Program-made: the position numbers and the translations under genes
Origin: Thermoplasmata archaeon
Lineage (GTDB): Archaea; Thermoplasmatota; Thermoplasmata; Methanomassiliicoccales; Methanomethylophilaceae
NCBI GenBank assembly: GCA_015063185.1
Contig: SUSY01000001.1
Location: forward strand, 35,165 to 99,164
Direction: 5' to 3'
DNA: 64,000 nucleotides
Part shown: piece after piece, positions 29,496-40,775 of the stretch
How the letters are laid out: every line of letters starts with the position of its first letter
Numbering within the stretch: position 1 is the first letter of the stretch
The notes under the pieces: generated by a model
Databases searched by the model: none
The model's input: only the letters and a program-made list of their open reading frames with translations
What the model was told of the DNA's origin: nothing

Positions 29496-32411
29496 TCAAT
29501 CACTCTCGTAGTCGTTGTCGGAATCTCCGTCGTTATCGTCGTCGTCATCGCCGGAGAATTCCATCTCGTCCTTCTCACGGCTTCCGTAATCCTCACCCTT
29601 GGTGGCCTTGTCGAGGTTCAGGAGTGCATCCGCACCGTCACCGAGGACCTCGGTGAACAGGTCGTTAATGCTGACCGCCTCTCCTCCGACAGCCCTTGCG
29701 GGGTCGGTACCATCCTCTCCGTACTTGAACTGGATGATGGTGTCCGCAGTGTTCCTGATGGAACCGTCGTCCATGAGCTTGAGGTCCTCGAGAGCCGAGA
29801 TGAGTCTCCTCTGCATGTATCCTGACCTGGAGGTACGGACCGCAGTATCGACGAGACCCTCTCTTCCTCCCATTGCGTGGAAGAAGAACTCGGTAGGGGA
29901 GAGTCCGCTCTTGTAGGAGTTCTCGACGAATCCCTTCGCGTACGCTCCAAGGTCCCCTCTCTGGAAGTGGGGTAGGGTCCTCATGTGGTATCCTCTTGAG
30001 ATCCTTTGACCACGAACGGACTGCTGACCGACACAACCTGCCATCTGGGACAGGTTCAGCATGGAACCACGGGCTCCTGCCTTAGCCATGATGACCGCGG
30101 GGTTCGCCATACCGACGTGGTCGGCGACAATCTCTCCTGCGTGGTCACGAGCCTCGGAAAGGTTCTTTCCGATGTTCATCTCGAGGGTCTCCTCGATGGA
30201 ACGTCCGGGCATGGCCTCGAGTGTGTGGTCGCGGTAGGACTCGATGAGTGCGTTCACAGCGTCGACACGCTCGTCGGTGAAACTCTTGATCTGGTCCTTC
30301 GCTTCGAGGGGGATGTCCTCATCATCGATACCTGTACTGAATCCGTGGTTCATGATCGCACCGAGTGCGATCCTGGTGACACGGTTGATGAACATGCGTG
30401 CACAATCTGCTCCGTAGTCGCGTGCGATCCTATCAAGGATCTTACCCTTACTGTTACCAATTCCCTTTGCATCGATGGTTCCGCAGAGGAGGTTACCGTC
30501 CTTGATCTTGACGAATGCGTCGTGCTCACAGTTCTCCTTCTTACAACCGTCCCTGCATCCGACACAGACGGATGCCTTGAAGGTACAGTTGAGGGTCCTG
30601 GGAAGGACGGCGGAGAACAGCTGCTTTCCGGTCCAGTACTTCTCTCCGTTGTCGTCGACGAGTGGCTCAGGAACCCTGATTCCGGGCTTGAGATAGTCTG
30701 CTTTGTCCAACCTGAGGGATTCCTCGTAAGGAAGGGCATTGAGGTCGGATCTGGAGATGAGATCGGCCTCGGGTGCACGACTGTCGAGCTTGATGAGGAT
30801 GTTCATGGCCTGCTGCCTGTCGAACCTGGGGTTCTTGTTGGTGAGGAAGAACGCACCGGTGATGTGATCGTGGATGGCACCGATGATAGGTCCTCCATAT
30901 CTGGGGGACAGGATGTTCTCCTGGACCTGCATGATGACACGTGCCTCAGCACGTGCCTCCTCGCCCTGGATGACGTGGAGGTTCATCTCGTCACCGTCAA
31001 AGTCCGCGTTGTAGGGGGGACAGACACAGAGGTTGAACCTGAAGGTCTTACCCTCGTTCATGACCTTGACACGGTGGGCCATCATGGACATCCTGTGCAG
31101 AGAAGGCTGCCTGTTGAACAGGACGATGTCTCCGTCCATGAGCTGCCTCTCGACGGTGAATCCCTCTTCGAGGTTCTCTGCGAGGAGTTCGGTGTTGTTG
31201 GCGGTGACCCTCATCTTCCTCTCATCGGACTTGATGATGTAGTTGACTCCGGGCTTGTACTTTCCGTCCTCGGTCCACTGCTCGGTTCCACCTCTGACCA
31301 TCTCACGGATGGTCTCGATGTTGGATGCGTTTACGTGAACGGGGACTGTGAGCTCCCTTGCTGCGGGAACAGGGACTCCGACATCGTTGATGGACAACAT
31401 CGGGTCAGGAGAGATGACGGTACGTGCGGAGAAGTCCACACGCTTACCGGACAGGTTGGATCTGAAACGACCCTCCTTACCCTTGAGCCTCTGTGTAAGT
31501 GTCTTCAAAGGACGTCCGGACCTGTGCCTTGCGGGCGGGATACCGGAGGTCTGGTTGTCGAAGTAGGTGGTGATGTGGTACTGCAGAAGGTCCCACAGGT
31601 CCTCGACGATCAGCAGGGGTGATCCGCTGTCACGGTTCTCGAGGAGTCTCTGGTTGATCCTGAGGATATCGACCAATTTGTGGGTAAGGTCATCCTCCGA
31701 CCTCTCTCCGGACTCCAGAGTGATCGTGGGCCTCACGGTAACGGGAGGTACGGGGAGTGCGGTCAGGATCATCCACTCGGGCCTGCAGGTCTTGGGATCG
31801 ATTCCCAATGTGACCAGATCCTCATCGGGGATGCGCTCGAGCCTCTCGCGGATGGTCTGAGGGGTGAGCTTCTTGTTACCCTCGGGAGTCTCCTCGCTGA
31901 AGGAGGTCGGTTTGTCCAACTTAATCTTGTAGTGCTCTGCACCACAGTAGGGACAGACTGTCCTGTTGGAAGCCGTCTTGGCTGTGTCCTTGGAGAACGC
32001 CTTCGCGTCGATGGCGTCACCTCCGAGCTCATCCATGCGCTCCATCTCCCTCCTCGCTGCCTCGGCCTGCTCAGCAGTGAGCATGAGCCTTCCGCAATCC
32101 CTGTTGCGGCAGCAGGAGTCGAGAAGGGACTTGATATCCTTGATGAATCCGACATGGATGACCGGCCTTGCAAGCTCAATGTGTCCGAAGTGACCGGGAC
32201 ACTCACCGGACTTGCATCCGCAGGTCTTACACTTGAGTCCGGGCTCTACGACACCGAGACTGGTGTCCATGAGTCCTCCCTCATAAGGGAATCCTTCATC
32301 ATTGTACGTGTCTGCGGTGATGACCTTCACTGCAGACATCTTTCTGATCTCTTCAGGGGAAAGGCACGAGAACTTGATCGAACCGATCCTCTTGACCATA
32401 TCGTTGCTCAT
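29496..32411 (-). CDS. rpoA1: DNA-directed RNA polymerase subunit A'
   Basis: CGCKSGECPGHFGHIEL zinc site, YNADFDGDEMNLH catalytic motif. Confidence 0.97.
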   Translation of the reverse strand: MSNDMVKRIGSIKFSCLSPEEIRKMSAVKVITADTYNDEGFPYEGGLMDTSLGVVEPGLKCKTCGCKSGECPGHFGHIELARPVIHVGFIKDIKSLLDSCCRNRDCGRLMLTAEQAEAARREMERMDELGGDAIDAKAFSKDTAKTASNRTVCPYCGAEHYKIKLDKPTSFSEETPEGNKKLTPQTIRERLERIPDEDLVTLGIDPKTCRPEWMILTALPVPPVTVRPTITLESGERSEDDLTHKLVDILRINQRLLENRDSGSPLLIVEDLWDLLQYHITTYFDNQTSGIPPARHRSGRPLKTLTQRLKGKEGRFRSNLSGKRVDFSARTVISPDPMLSINDVGVPVPAARELTVPVHVNASNIETIREMVRGGTEQWTEDGKYKPGVNYIIKSDERKMRVTANNTELLAENLEEGFTVERQLMDGDIVLFNRQPSLHRMSMMAHRVKVMNEGKTFRFNLCVCPPYNADFDGDEMNLHVIQGEEARAEARVIMQVQENILSPRYGGPIIGAIHDHITGAFFLTNKNPRFDRQQAMNILIKLDSRAPEADLISRSDLNALPYEESLRLDKADYLKPGIRVPEPLVDDNGEKYWTGKQLFSAVLPRTLNCTFKASVCVGCRDGCKKENCEHDAFVKIKDGNLLCGTIDAKGIGNSKGKILDRIARDYGADCARMFINRVTRIALGAIMNHGFSTGIDDEDIPLEAKDQIKSFTDERVDAVNALIESYRDHTLEAMPGRSIEETLEMNIGKNLSEARDHAGEIVADHVGMANPAVIMAKAGARGSMLNLSQMAGCVGQQSVRGQRISRGYHMRTLPHFQRGDLGAYAKGFVENSYKSGLSPTEFFFHAMGGREGLVDTAVRTSRSGYMQRRLISALEDLKLMDDGSIRNTADTIIQFKYGEDGTDPARAVGGEAVSINDLFTEVLGDGADALLNLDKATKGEDYGSREKDEMEFSGDDDDDNDGDSDNDYESD

Positions 32412-35400
32412 CTCAAATCCTCCAGTCTAAGCCTCATGGCCACACCCAGCGACAGGAGCTCATCCATGAGCAGTTTGAATGCGTAGGATGTCTGGACCTG
32501 GTGGATGTTGGTGTTGTTCTTACACACGGGGCAATAGAGCTCTCCGTGTCTGCTCTTGATGGCGATGTGACCACAGTTGGGGTCTCCACAGATGTACTGC
32601 TTGGTTCCGTCGGACTGATCGAGGAGACGGTCCTTGATGACCATGGACACACCGTGACCGATCAGACAGTCACGCTCCATCTCTCCGAACCTGAGTCCTC
32701 CGCGCCTGGAACGTCCCTCGGTGGGCTGGCGGGTGAGGATCTGGACAGGACCTCTGGACCTGTAGTGGAGCTTTCCACTGACCATGTGGTGCAGCTTCTC
32801 GTAGAAGATGACTCCGGTGTAAACATCCATGGAAACCATCTTTCCGGTTACTCCGTCGTACATGACCTCCTTTCCGCTGCGTGCGAATCCACTCTCGACG
32901 AGTCCGTCACGGATGGAATCCTCCCTCTCTCCGGAGAAGATGGTTCCATCGATGAGACGACCCTGCATGGATCCGACCTTACCACCGATCATCTCGAGGA
33001 CGTGTGCGATGGTCATACGAGACGGGATTCCGTGGGGGTTGACGACGATATCCGGAGTCACTCCGTCTGCGGTGAAGGGCATGTCGGTCTGGCTGATCAG
33101 ACGTCCGATGACTCCCTTCTGTCCGTGCCTGGAACAGAACTTGTCTCCAAGCTCGGGGATCCTCTGGTCCCTGATCTTGACCCTGGCAATGGTGGTGTCC
33201 TCCTCGGACATGGTCAGCATGACCGAGTCGACCCATCCGCGCTCCCCATACCTGACGGTGAGCGATGCCTCTCTCCTCTTCTGGGTGGTAAGGGACTCCT
33301 CCTCGATGAACCTGGGAGGCGAAGTCTTACCTACAAGGACGTCTCCGCTGGAGACCTCTGCCTCAGGGGAGATCAGACCGTCGTCTCCAAGTGCAGAGTA
33401 TGCGGTGTCGGTACGTGCTCCGACGACATCGGGGGAAGGAATCTCGAAGTGGTCCCTCTTCCAATCATAGAGGTCGTGGGAGTGCTTTTCCTCCGCACGG
33501 TAGGACCTGAGGAAGGTGGAGCGTCCGAGTCCGCGCTGGACGGAGCTCTTGTTCATGACGATTGCATCCTCGATGTTGTATCCGTGGTAGGAGAAGACCG
33601 CGATACAGAAGTTCTGTCCTGCGGGCTTGTGGTTGTATCCGATGTATTCCATCTCCTTGGTCTGGACCATGGGCATCTGCGGATAGTGGAGCAGGTGTCC
33701 GCGGGTATCGGGCCTGAGACGGTAGTTGGCTGCGGACACTCCGAGTGCCTGCTTTGCCATTCCTGCACCCATCGTAACACGGGGTGCGGAATTGTGCTCG
33801 GGATAAGGAACCAATCCGGACGCGATTCCGATGATGACCATCGGATCGATCTCCATGTGAGTGTGTTCCCTGGTAATCTTGCAAGGCACGGTCATGGTTC
33901 CGCCACAGACCTTACAGGTGAGCTCGGCGTCACCCTCCCTTCCGGGATTCATCCAATCGACGTTTGCGGGAGAGAGTGCCTTGTCACAGTGGGGGCACCT
34001 GTCGGGAGTGTCGAACGCATCGAGTGCTACGAACGCGTCCTCCTCTTCCTCTGCATCGATCCACTCGATGATTCCCTCGCGGAACAGATCGTCCCACTTG
34101 ATCTTTCCATCGCGGATACCTTCGATGTGCTTCCTGGAAAGGATGGTCCTTCCGTCCTTCACGACGAGGAGGGGGCGCCTGAGACGTCCCTCATCGGAGT
34201 TGATGATGACCTCGTTCATCTCTGGGTCATAGTGGATGTTGACCTCGTAGGGCAGGAGTCCGCACCTTCTCTTCTCACGGATGTCGGAGACGAGCTTGAC
34301 GGGATTTCCGTTGCTTCCCTTGAGGTCTCCGTTGACATAGACACGTGCTGCACCAGGGGTGTTGACAGGCTGCAGGTCACAGTCCCTGATCATCCACATG
34401 AGGTCGGAATCGCTAAGTCCCTCGGAAACGTCGGTGATGAGTGCGAGGTTCTTGACCAGACCGCAGTTCTGTCCCTCGGGGGTCTCTGACGGACAGAGCC
34501 TACCCCACTGCGTGGAGTGCAAGTCACGTGCCTCGAAGTGAGGCTGGGACCTGGTGAGTGAGGATGTGACCCTCCTGAGGTGGGACATGGAGGACATGTT
34601 GGTGGTCCTGTCAAGGAGCTGTGAGACTCCGGCACGTCCGCCGACCCAGTTTCCGGTTGCGAGTGCATGGATAAGCTTGTGGGACAGGAGGTCGGGCCTG
34701 ATGGAGGAGGCAATCTTGCAATCTCCCTTCTTCCTGTTCCAGTTCCTCTCAAGCTGGTACTTAAGATCCTTCATGAGGCTGTTGAAACTGGTCCTGAAGA
34801 GATCCTCCATGAGGTCTCCTGCGAGTTTGAGCCTCTTGTTGGAATAGTGGTCCTTGTCATCCTCCTTCCTCTCGCCCCTGGAGAGCTCGAGGACTGCACG
34901 GGCGACACGACCGAGGTAGATCGCCTTCTTCATGCGGTCCTCTTTCTTGTCTCCGAGGTGGGGAAGCAGAGAGCGGTCGAGGATGCTCTCGACTTTCTTG
35001 ATCCTGTACTCCTTCGCCTGACCGGCGGCGAAGTTCCTCTCGAGGAATGCGATGGCGTCATCCGTGGTGTGGAAACCGTTGGGCTGATAGGTCTTCTTGT
35101 CGAAACTGTTCTCGATGTTGGCGTAGACGATGGTGTCCATCTCGGGGTTGGAGGAGATAACGTTGCAGATCTCTGCATCGGACTCCATTCCGAGTGCCTT
35201 CATGAGTGCGATGATCGGGATGGCACTGGTGGTTGCAGGAACGGTGACCATGACCATTCCATCCTTCTTCTTCTCGACGAGTGTGAGTGCACGGTATCCA
35301 TCCTTCTGGGAGAACACCTTTGCGACCTCGACGCGTGCACCGTACCTCTCGCTGTACTCGACCATGACCCTGTTGGGTGCAAGGTCTTCGAGTGTGATGA

Positions 35401-36034
35401 GGACCCTCTCGGTTCCTCCGATGATGAAGTATCCTCCAGGATCCCTGGGGTCTTCCTTGGCCTCGATGAGCTTCTGGAGGTACTCGGAATCGCTGATGTC
35501 CCTCTCCTCTGCCTTCTCGATGTTGGCCCTGTCGAGAACGCATCCTCTGGACTTGACCATGATCGGGAGCTTTCCGACCTCGACGCGTTCGTAGGGAGGG
35601 TTCCTGCTGGGGTCGGCGAGAACGAGCCTTCCCTCGGAATCCTCGGTGTAGAGTGTGAAATCGACCTCGACGGATGCCTCGTAGGTGACATTTCTGAGTC
35701 TGGCCTCCATAGGTGTGAGGTCGTGCTTGTATCCGTTCGCCTCCTTGATGGTGGGGGGTGCGACGTGGATGGTAGCGGGCGCCTGGTGATCGATGTTGCC
35801 GCTCTCATCCCTCGGCCTTCCGATACGGATGTAGTACTGCTTTCCGCCCGTACGATCCTTATCGAGCTTGATGATTCCGCGCTCCGCATCATCGGTTGGA
35901 ATCCTCATATCATCGAGGATTGCCTGCATCCTGTTGTCAGGCTTACCCTCCGATGCGATAAAGTCGTTGAAGGACGCGATGTGATGGTTAACGATGCTGT
36001 GCTCCTCGAAATAAAGATCTACCAAATCCCTCAT
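32408..36034 (-). CDS. rpoB: DNA-directed RNA polymerase subunit B (unsplit)
   Basis: Single 1208-aa ORF with CPSETPEGQNCGLVKNLAL and KFCSRHGQKGVIG. Confidence 0.97.
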   Translation of the reverse strand: MRDLVDLYFEEHSIVNHHIASFNDFIASEGKPDNRMQAILDDMRIPTDDAERGIIKLDKDRTGGKQYYIRIGRPRDESGNIDHQAPATIHVAPPTIKEANGYKHDLTPMEARLRNVTYEASVEVDFTLYTEDSEGRLVLADPSRNPPYERVEVGKLPIMVKSRGCVLDRANIEKAEERDISDSEYLQKLIEAKEDPRDPGGYFIIGGTERVLITLEDLAPNRVMVEYSERYGARVEVAKVFSQKDGYRALTLVEKKKDGMVMVTVPATTSAIPIIALMKALGMESDAEICNVISSNPEMDTIVYANIENSFDKKTYQPNGFHTTDDAIAFLERNFAAGQAKEYRIKKVESILDRSLLPHLGDKKEDRMKKAIYLGRVARAVLELSRGERKEDDKDHYSNKRLKLAGDLMEDLFRTSFNSLMKDLKYQLERNWNRKKGDCKIASSIRPDLLSHKLIHALATGNWVGGRAGVSQLLDRTTNMSSMSHLRRVTSSLTRSQPHFEARDLHSTQWGRLCPSETPEGQNCGLVKNLALITDVSEGLSDSDLMWMIRDCDLQPVNTPGAARVYVNGDLKGSNGNPVKLVSDIREKRRCGLLPYEVNIHYDPEMNEVIINSDEGRLRRPLLVVKDGRTILSRKHIEGIRDGKIKWDDLFREGIIEWIDAEEEEDAFVALDAFDTPDRCPHCDKALSPANVDWMNPGREGDAELTCKVCGGTMTVPCKITREHTHMEIDPMVIIGIASGLVPYPEHNSAPRVTMGAGMAKQALGVSAANYRLRPDTRGHLLHYPQMPMVQTKEMEYIGYNHKPAGQNFCIAVFSYHGYNIEDAIVMNKSSVQRGLGRSTFLRSYRAEEKHSHDLYDWKRDHFEIPSPDVVGARTDTAYSALGDDGLISPEAEVSSGDVLVGKTSPPRFIEEESLTTQKRREASLTVRYGERGWVDSVMLTMSEEDTTIARVKIRDQRIPELGDKFCSRHGQKGVIGRLISQTDMPFTADGVTPDIVVNPHGIPSRMTIAHVLEMIGGKVGSMQGRLIDGTIFSGEREDSIRDGLVESGFARSGKEVMYDGVTGKMVSMDVYTGVIFYEKLHHMVSGKLHYRSRGPVQILTRQPTEGRSRRGGLRFGEMERDCLIGHGVSMVIKDRLLDQSDGTKQYICGDPNCGHIAIKSRHGELYCPVCKNNTNIHQVQTSYAFKLLMDELLSLGVAMRLRLEDLR

Positions 36035-36038
36035 CGTA

Positions 36039-36314
36039 TCATCCCTTAATGACGAGCCTGTATGCGACGAATTCCTCCGCCGTCTCGCTCTGTCTTACGA
36101 CCTTGACGATACGACCCTCCTCGATAGGGCCGTAGATGTTCTCAAGGACCTTGATCGCCGCATCACTCTTCCTGATCTTGGGGAGTTGATCGCATTTAAG
36201 CCCTTTCTCGGAAAGGACTGCGTCCGCCTCCTCCTGAGTCAGGAGATAGTGCTCAGGCACGAGCTCGTGCTTGAGAACATTGAACGAAATATTTTCCACT
36301 GCCAAGTATTTCAC
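36039..36314 (-). CDS. rpoH: DNA-directed RNA polymerase subunit H
   Basis: FNVLKHELVPEHYLLTQEEADAVL; start (GTG) uncertain. Confidence 0.94.
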   Translation of the reverse strand: MKYLAVENISFNVLKHELVPEHYLLTQEEADAVLSEKGLKCDQLPKIRKSDAAIKVLENIYGPIEEGRIVKVVRQSETAEEFVAYRLVIKG

Positions 36315-36429
36315 CTACAAAATTTCCCCGTGCCGGTCAACGGGTAACCGATTTCCTGAGTAGACTCACGAAATTTCATCCGATATTCCTCATACTTGAT
36401 CCATTTTGATCGCTCATGAAGACTATCTG

Positions 36430-36503
36430 CGGGCCTGAGGGGATTCGAACCCCTGACCACCTGATTAAAAGTCAGATGCTCTACCTAGCTGAGCTACAGG
36501 CCC
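36430..36503 (-). tRNA. tRNA-Lys (anticodon TTT)
   Basis: GGGCCTGTAGCTCAGCTAGGTAGAGCATCTGACTTTTAATCAGGTGGTCAGGGGTTCGAATCCCCTCAGGCCC on the minus strand. Confidence 0.95.
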
Positions 36504-36792
36504 CTGATAGCTTAAGCTTGCAAAAAGTTTGCATACGGTACTTATATTTAAAACCTACTATTATCTTATTCTATTAAAGAGTACGTTCTTTATATTCCGC
36601 TAGAAACGACACGGATATACGGCAGGATGTCTAATGGCTGTTCGGTCGATAATTCCCCTTTCCGATAAAGACCGTCGAAAAGGAACGGGATCGCCACAGT
36701 AGGGGGGACACGCCCATCAAGTCTAGAAAAACTGCTGACCCACACAAAGTGTCAAAGAGGCTGTTTAATAGGTACTTGTCGATTACCCCCCA

Positions 36793-38988
36793 ATGTCCGT
36801 CGAATACATCAAACTGAAGGTTGCAGCCTCCAACAAGTCCCTCGAACTGGGTTACGGAAGGGCGAGGATGGACCAGAAGTCCCGCGAGTCTTTGAATCTG
36901 GAGTATGGGGACATCATAGAGATCGTCGGTAAGAAACCCATCGCTGCAAAGGTCTTCAAGGATGAACCATCCGAATTCGGAGTAGGCACAATCCATATAG
37001 ACGGACTCATGAGGACATCCGCAGGAGTACAAATCGGAGACTTCGTCAAGGTGTACAAGAGGGATGTGATATTCGCGGAGGAGATCACCCTTACACCGAA
37101 CATAGGTGAGGAACAGATCATCAGATTCAAGGATCCAGACTTTGTATCCAAGGCACACGACGGATTGCAGGGGAGACCACTCGTTGCTGGAGATGAGATC
37201 TATGTCCCAAACCTGTTCATGGGAAAGCCCACATCCTTCATCGTATCAAACACCACTCCCCAGGGAGTGGTGACCATCGGTGCCAGCACAAGAATCAATA
37301 TAAATGACAGAGCCAGCAAACCAAAGAACAACTCCATAAGCGGCGGAATCACATACGACGACATCGGGGGATTGGGCGGTGAACTCAAGAGGGTCAGGGA
37401 GATGATTGAACTTCCCCTGAATCATCCGGAGATCTTTGAAAGGATGGGCATAGGTGCACCGAAGGGAGTTCTTTTATTCGGCCCACCTGGCACAGGTAAG
37501 ACGCTGATTGCCAGGGCCGTGGCCAAGGAATCGGGAGCCTCGTTTTACAGCATCCAAGGTCCGGAGATCGTCAGCAAACACTATGGAGAATCGGAAGAGA
37601 AGATCAGGAAGATCTTCGAAGAGGCTGCCAAGAACAGACCCAGTATCGTGTTTATAGATGAATTGGATTCGATCGCACCCAAACGTGATGAGGTCACGGG
37701 AGAGGTGGAAAGACGTATCGTAGCCCAACTGCTCACATTGATGGATGGGATGTCCCAGACGAATGGCATAATCGTCATCGCTGCCACGAATCGCGAGGAT
37801 TCCATCGACCCCGCACTCAGACGTCCCGGTAGGTTCGACAGAGAAATAGAGATCGGCGTACCGGGAAAGGAAGGCAGAAAGGACATCCTAGAGATCCATC
37901 TGAAGAACATGCCACTCGCAGAAGATGTGAACATAGAGACTCTCGCATCTATGACCCAGGGATTCGTAGGAGCGGATCTGGCATCATTGGCCAGGGAAAG
38001 TGCCATGAAATGTCTCAGCAGGCACATGTACGAATACGATTGCAAGTCAAGTATCCCTGAAAGCGAACTATCCAAGATGAAGGTCACGATGTCCGACTTC
38101 AATGACGCATTGGCCGATATCGAACCCAGTGGAATGAGGGAGGTCGTCGTGGACATCCCCGAAGTGAAATGGGAGGACATCGGCGGACTCGATGACATCA
38201 AAAGGGAGATCGCGGAAGTCTTCGTACCTGAAGAGGGTGTGAAGGGATTCCAAAGACTCGGTATCAAACGTCCCAAGGGTTTATTGTTGTTCGGACCCCC
38301 TGGAACTGGAAAGACGATGATCGCGAAGGCCATCGCCACCGAATCCGGTGCGAATTTCATAGCGGTCAATGGGCCGGAGATTGCAAGCAAATGGCTAGGG
38401 GAATCCGAAAGGGCCATCAGACAGATTTTCAAGCGTGCCAAACAGATGGCCCCCTGCATAATATTCTTTGACGAGATGGATTCTATAGCTCCCAGACGCG
38501 GAAACAGCGGGGAAGCATGGGAACACATCGTCGATCAGATTCTGACATCCATGGACGGAATGGAGAAGATGACCAACGTCACTGTCATCGCAGCAACCAA
38601 TAGGCCGGATATGATCGATCCTGCAATATTGAGACCCGGAAGGATAGACAAGAGAATCCTTGTAGGTGCACCGGATCAGAACAGCAGACTACAGATCCTC
38701 AGGATCTGCACCAAGAACATGCCGCTCAAGGAAGTCAACCTCGAGATCGTCGCCACCGCTACGGAAGGGTATGTCGGAGCAGACCTATCGGAACTCTGTA
38801 GGGAGGCGGGAATGTGCGCATACCGCGAAAATCCAGATATCGAACATGTCCTCCAAAGACACTTCGACATGGCATTATCAATCGTACCGCCGTCCGTAAG
38901 CAAGGAAGAGCTTGACTCATACCTCGCGATGGACAGGGCCCTAAGAAAGAGAAAATCCAACTACGACAGAATCCCATTCTACGGATGA
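36793..38988 (+). CDS. CDC48/VAT AAA ATPase
   Basis: N-domain plus two AAA modules ([30 protein letters not shown]). Confidence 0.95.
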   Translation: MSVEYIKLKVAASNKSLELGYGRARMDQKSRESLNLEYGDIIEIVGKKPIAAKVFKDEPSEFGVGTIHIDGLMRTSAGVQIGDFVKVYKRDVIFAEEITLTPNIGEEQIIRFKDPDFVSKAHDGLQGRPLVAGDEIYVPNLFMGKPTSFIVSNTTPQGVVTIGASTRININDRASKPKNNSISGGITYDDIGGLGGELKRVREMIELPLNHPEIFERMGIGAPKGVLLFGPPGTGKTLIARAVAKESGASFYSIQGPEIVSKHYGESEEKIRKIFEEAAKNRPSIVFIDELDSIAPKRDEVTGEVERRIVAQLLTLMDGMSQTNGIIVIAATNREDSIDPALRRPGRFDREIEIGVPGKEGRKDILEIHLKNMPLAEDVNIETLASMTQGFVGADLASLARESAMKCLSRHMYEYDCKSSIPESELSKMKVTMSDFNDALADIEPSGMREVVVDIPEVKWEDIGGLDDIKREIAEVFVPEEGVKGFQRLGIKRPKGLLLFGPPGTGKTMIAKAIATESGANFIAVNGPEIASKWLGESERAIRQIFKRAKQMAPCIIFFDEMDSIAPRRGNSGEAWEHIVDQILTSMDGMEKMTNVTVIAATNRPDMIDPAILRPGRIDKRILVGAPDQNSRLQILRICTKNMPLKEVNLEIVATATEGYVGADLSELCREAGMCAYRENPDIEHVLQRHFDMALSIVPPSVSKEELDSYLAMDRALRKRKSNYDRIPFYG

Positions 38989-38992
38989 TACG

Positions 38993-39229
38993 ATGTCCCA
39001 CAAGATGTTTAGAAAGGAACTCATCGGAATGAGGGTATACACTGTAGGCGGCACAGACCTGGGGGAATTGGACGATATCGTCATCGATAACGATACTGGG
39101 CTTGTCAAATACCTACTCATCAGATTTTATGGAAAGACCACACAGCACCATAAGACTGATGGGAAAGGCAGATTGATCTACCCCGTCAACGAGATGATGG
39201 TATCCGACGGACACCTGATCGTCAGTTGA
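38993..39229 (+). CDS. PRC-barrel domain protein
   Basis: ELIGMRVYTVGGTDLGELDDIVID pattern. Confidence 0.75.
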   Translation: MSHKMFRKELIGMRVYTVGGTDLGELDDIVIDNDTGLVKYLLIRFYGKTTQHHKTDGKGRLIYPVNEMMVSDGHLIVS

Positions 39230-40775
39230 GATCCTTCACCATATACGGCCTTTCCAAATGGAACCCCAGGGATGCGTAGTATTCGCGCACACCCACACCG
39301 CTGGTCACCCTGATACGTGATGCACCAGACGACTGTGCCAGATCTTCTGCCTTTGCAACCAGTTCCCTTCCGAAACCACGATGTTGCCAATCCTTTCCCT
39401 GCTCTCCGATGGATGCGATCTTCCCAAAGACCTTCAATTCCCTTATGGTTGCAGTGTCCGAACCGTCGGTCCTGAGGCGGGCATATCCGATCAGTGAATC
39501 CCCATACACCAAAGAGATGAAATGTTCCACCCCACCTGATGCCTCATAGTCCACTACTCTGAAGGATACGTTGTCTGGGTCATCCAAAACCGCGTGTGAA
39601 TGTCCTACCTCTCTGCACCTTATACATCTGCACGCACGACCCGTGCGTTCGAGTTCGTTCTGAACCAACTGCCTGATATTGCTCTTCAGGATCCCTGCCT
39701 CGATCTGTGGTGCGGGAATATCTCTCTGGATCCTTTGGATGCGCACATACTCGGGCACCTTGGCCTTCATTTCACTGAGGAGTGAGACGGCTGTATCCAC
39801 GTCATATGGCTCATACTCACCGTTCTTCCACATGTCATACAATTGTGTTCCACCGATGACGAGGGTCGTATAGAACTTGAGCATATCCGGGCGGAACCTA
39901 CTGTCAGAGAACATCGTATCGAAGGACCGCATATCTTTCTCTGGGGATGACCCAGGCAATCCGGGCATGATGTGATAGCACACCTTCAAACCGTTGCGCC
40001 TACAACGCTCGGTACATTCGATGACCTCCCTGACTCCATGACCGCGATTGACGGACATCAGGATGTCATCGTCGAGTATCTGAACACCCAACTCCACACG
40101 GGTGGCTCCCAGGGCCATGGCACGTGCGATCTGTTCGTCATCGAATGCGTCGGGACGGGTCTCAACGGTAAGGCCGACACACCTGTGTTCGGCCACGGAG
40201 TTCCAATGTTGTGCAGTCTCAATATCGGGTGCATCCCTGCCATTCATAGCATCGAAACATCTCCTTACAAACCATTCCTGATAGTCTGGCTCTCTGCAGG
40301 TGAATGTTCCACCCATAATAATCAGATCGATCTTATCCGTCCTGTGACCGATCTCCTCCAATTGACGTATGCGATCGGTGACCTGCATCCATGGGTCGAA
40401 CTCGTTACGCGATGCACGCCTCGCAGCAGGTTCCTTTCCGGTGTAAGATTGAGGAGAGTCGTTCTCCACACCTCCGGGGCAGTACGTACATTTACCGTGT
40501 GGACAGGGATGAGGAGAGGTCATGACTGCAATTACAGCCACTCCGCTTATGGTACGTACCGGCTTCTTGACCAGATACGGTTCCACGACCTCACGCTCCT
40601 CCGAGGTCGCCGCTGCCAGGATGACCGAATTTGGTGGGACGGTCTCCAAACGATACTTGTGGCACATCTTCATCTTGATGTTCTGGAACGCATCACGGTC
40701 CGCCACCGTCCCGGAAACGATACGGTCCACAAGATCCCTTGCGAATAGTGCCAACCTCTCCGGGTCATCAGCCAT
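39222..40775 (-). CDS. elp3: Elp3 tRNA uridine(34) acetyltransferase/radical SAM
   Basis: CPHGKCTYCPGG radical SAM motif plus C-terminal GNAT domain (QHRGFGRELVAKAEDLA). Confidence 0.93.
   Translation of the reverse strand: MADDPERLALFARDLVDRIVSGTVADRDAFQNIKMKMCHKYRLETVPPNSVILAAATSEEREVVEPYLVKKPVRTISGVAVIAVMTSPHPCPHGKCTYCPGGVENDSPQSYTGKEPAARRASRNEFDPWMQVTDRIRQLEEIGHRTDKIDLIIMGGTFTCREPDYQEWFVRRCFDAMNGRDAPDIETAQHWNSVAEHRCVGLTVETRPDAFDDEQIARAMALGATRVELGVQILDDDILMSVNRGHGVREVIECTERCRRNGLKVCYHIMPGLPGSSPEKDMRSFDTMFSDSRFRPDMLKFYTTLVIGGTQLYDMWKNGEYEPYDVDTAVSLLSEMKAKVPEYVRIQRIQRDIPAPQIEAGILKSNIRQLVQNELERTGRACRCIRCREVGHSHAVLDDPDNVSFRVVDYEASGGVEHFISLVYGDSLIGYARLRTDGSDTATIRELKVFGKIASIGEQGKDWQHRGFGRELVAKAEDLAQSSGASRIRVTSGVGVREYYASLGFHLERPYMVKDLN

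Noticed and set aside
30006-36049. Long plus-strand ORFs (538, 662, 460 aa) opposite rpoA1 and rpoB
   Set aside because: Antisense shadows of unmistakable RNA polymerase genes.
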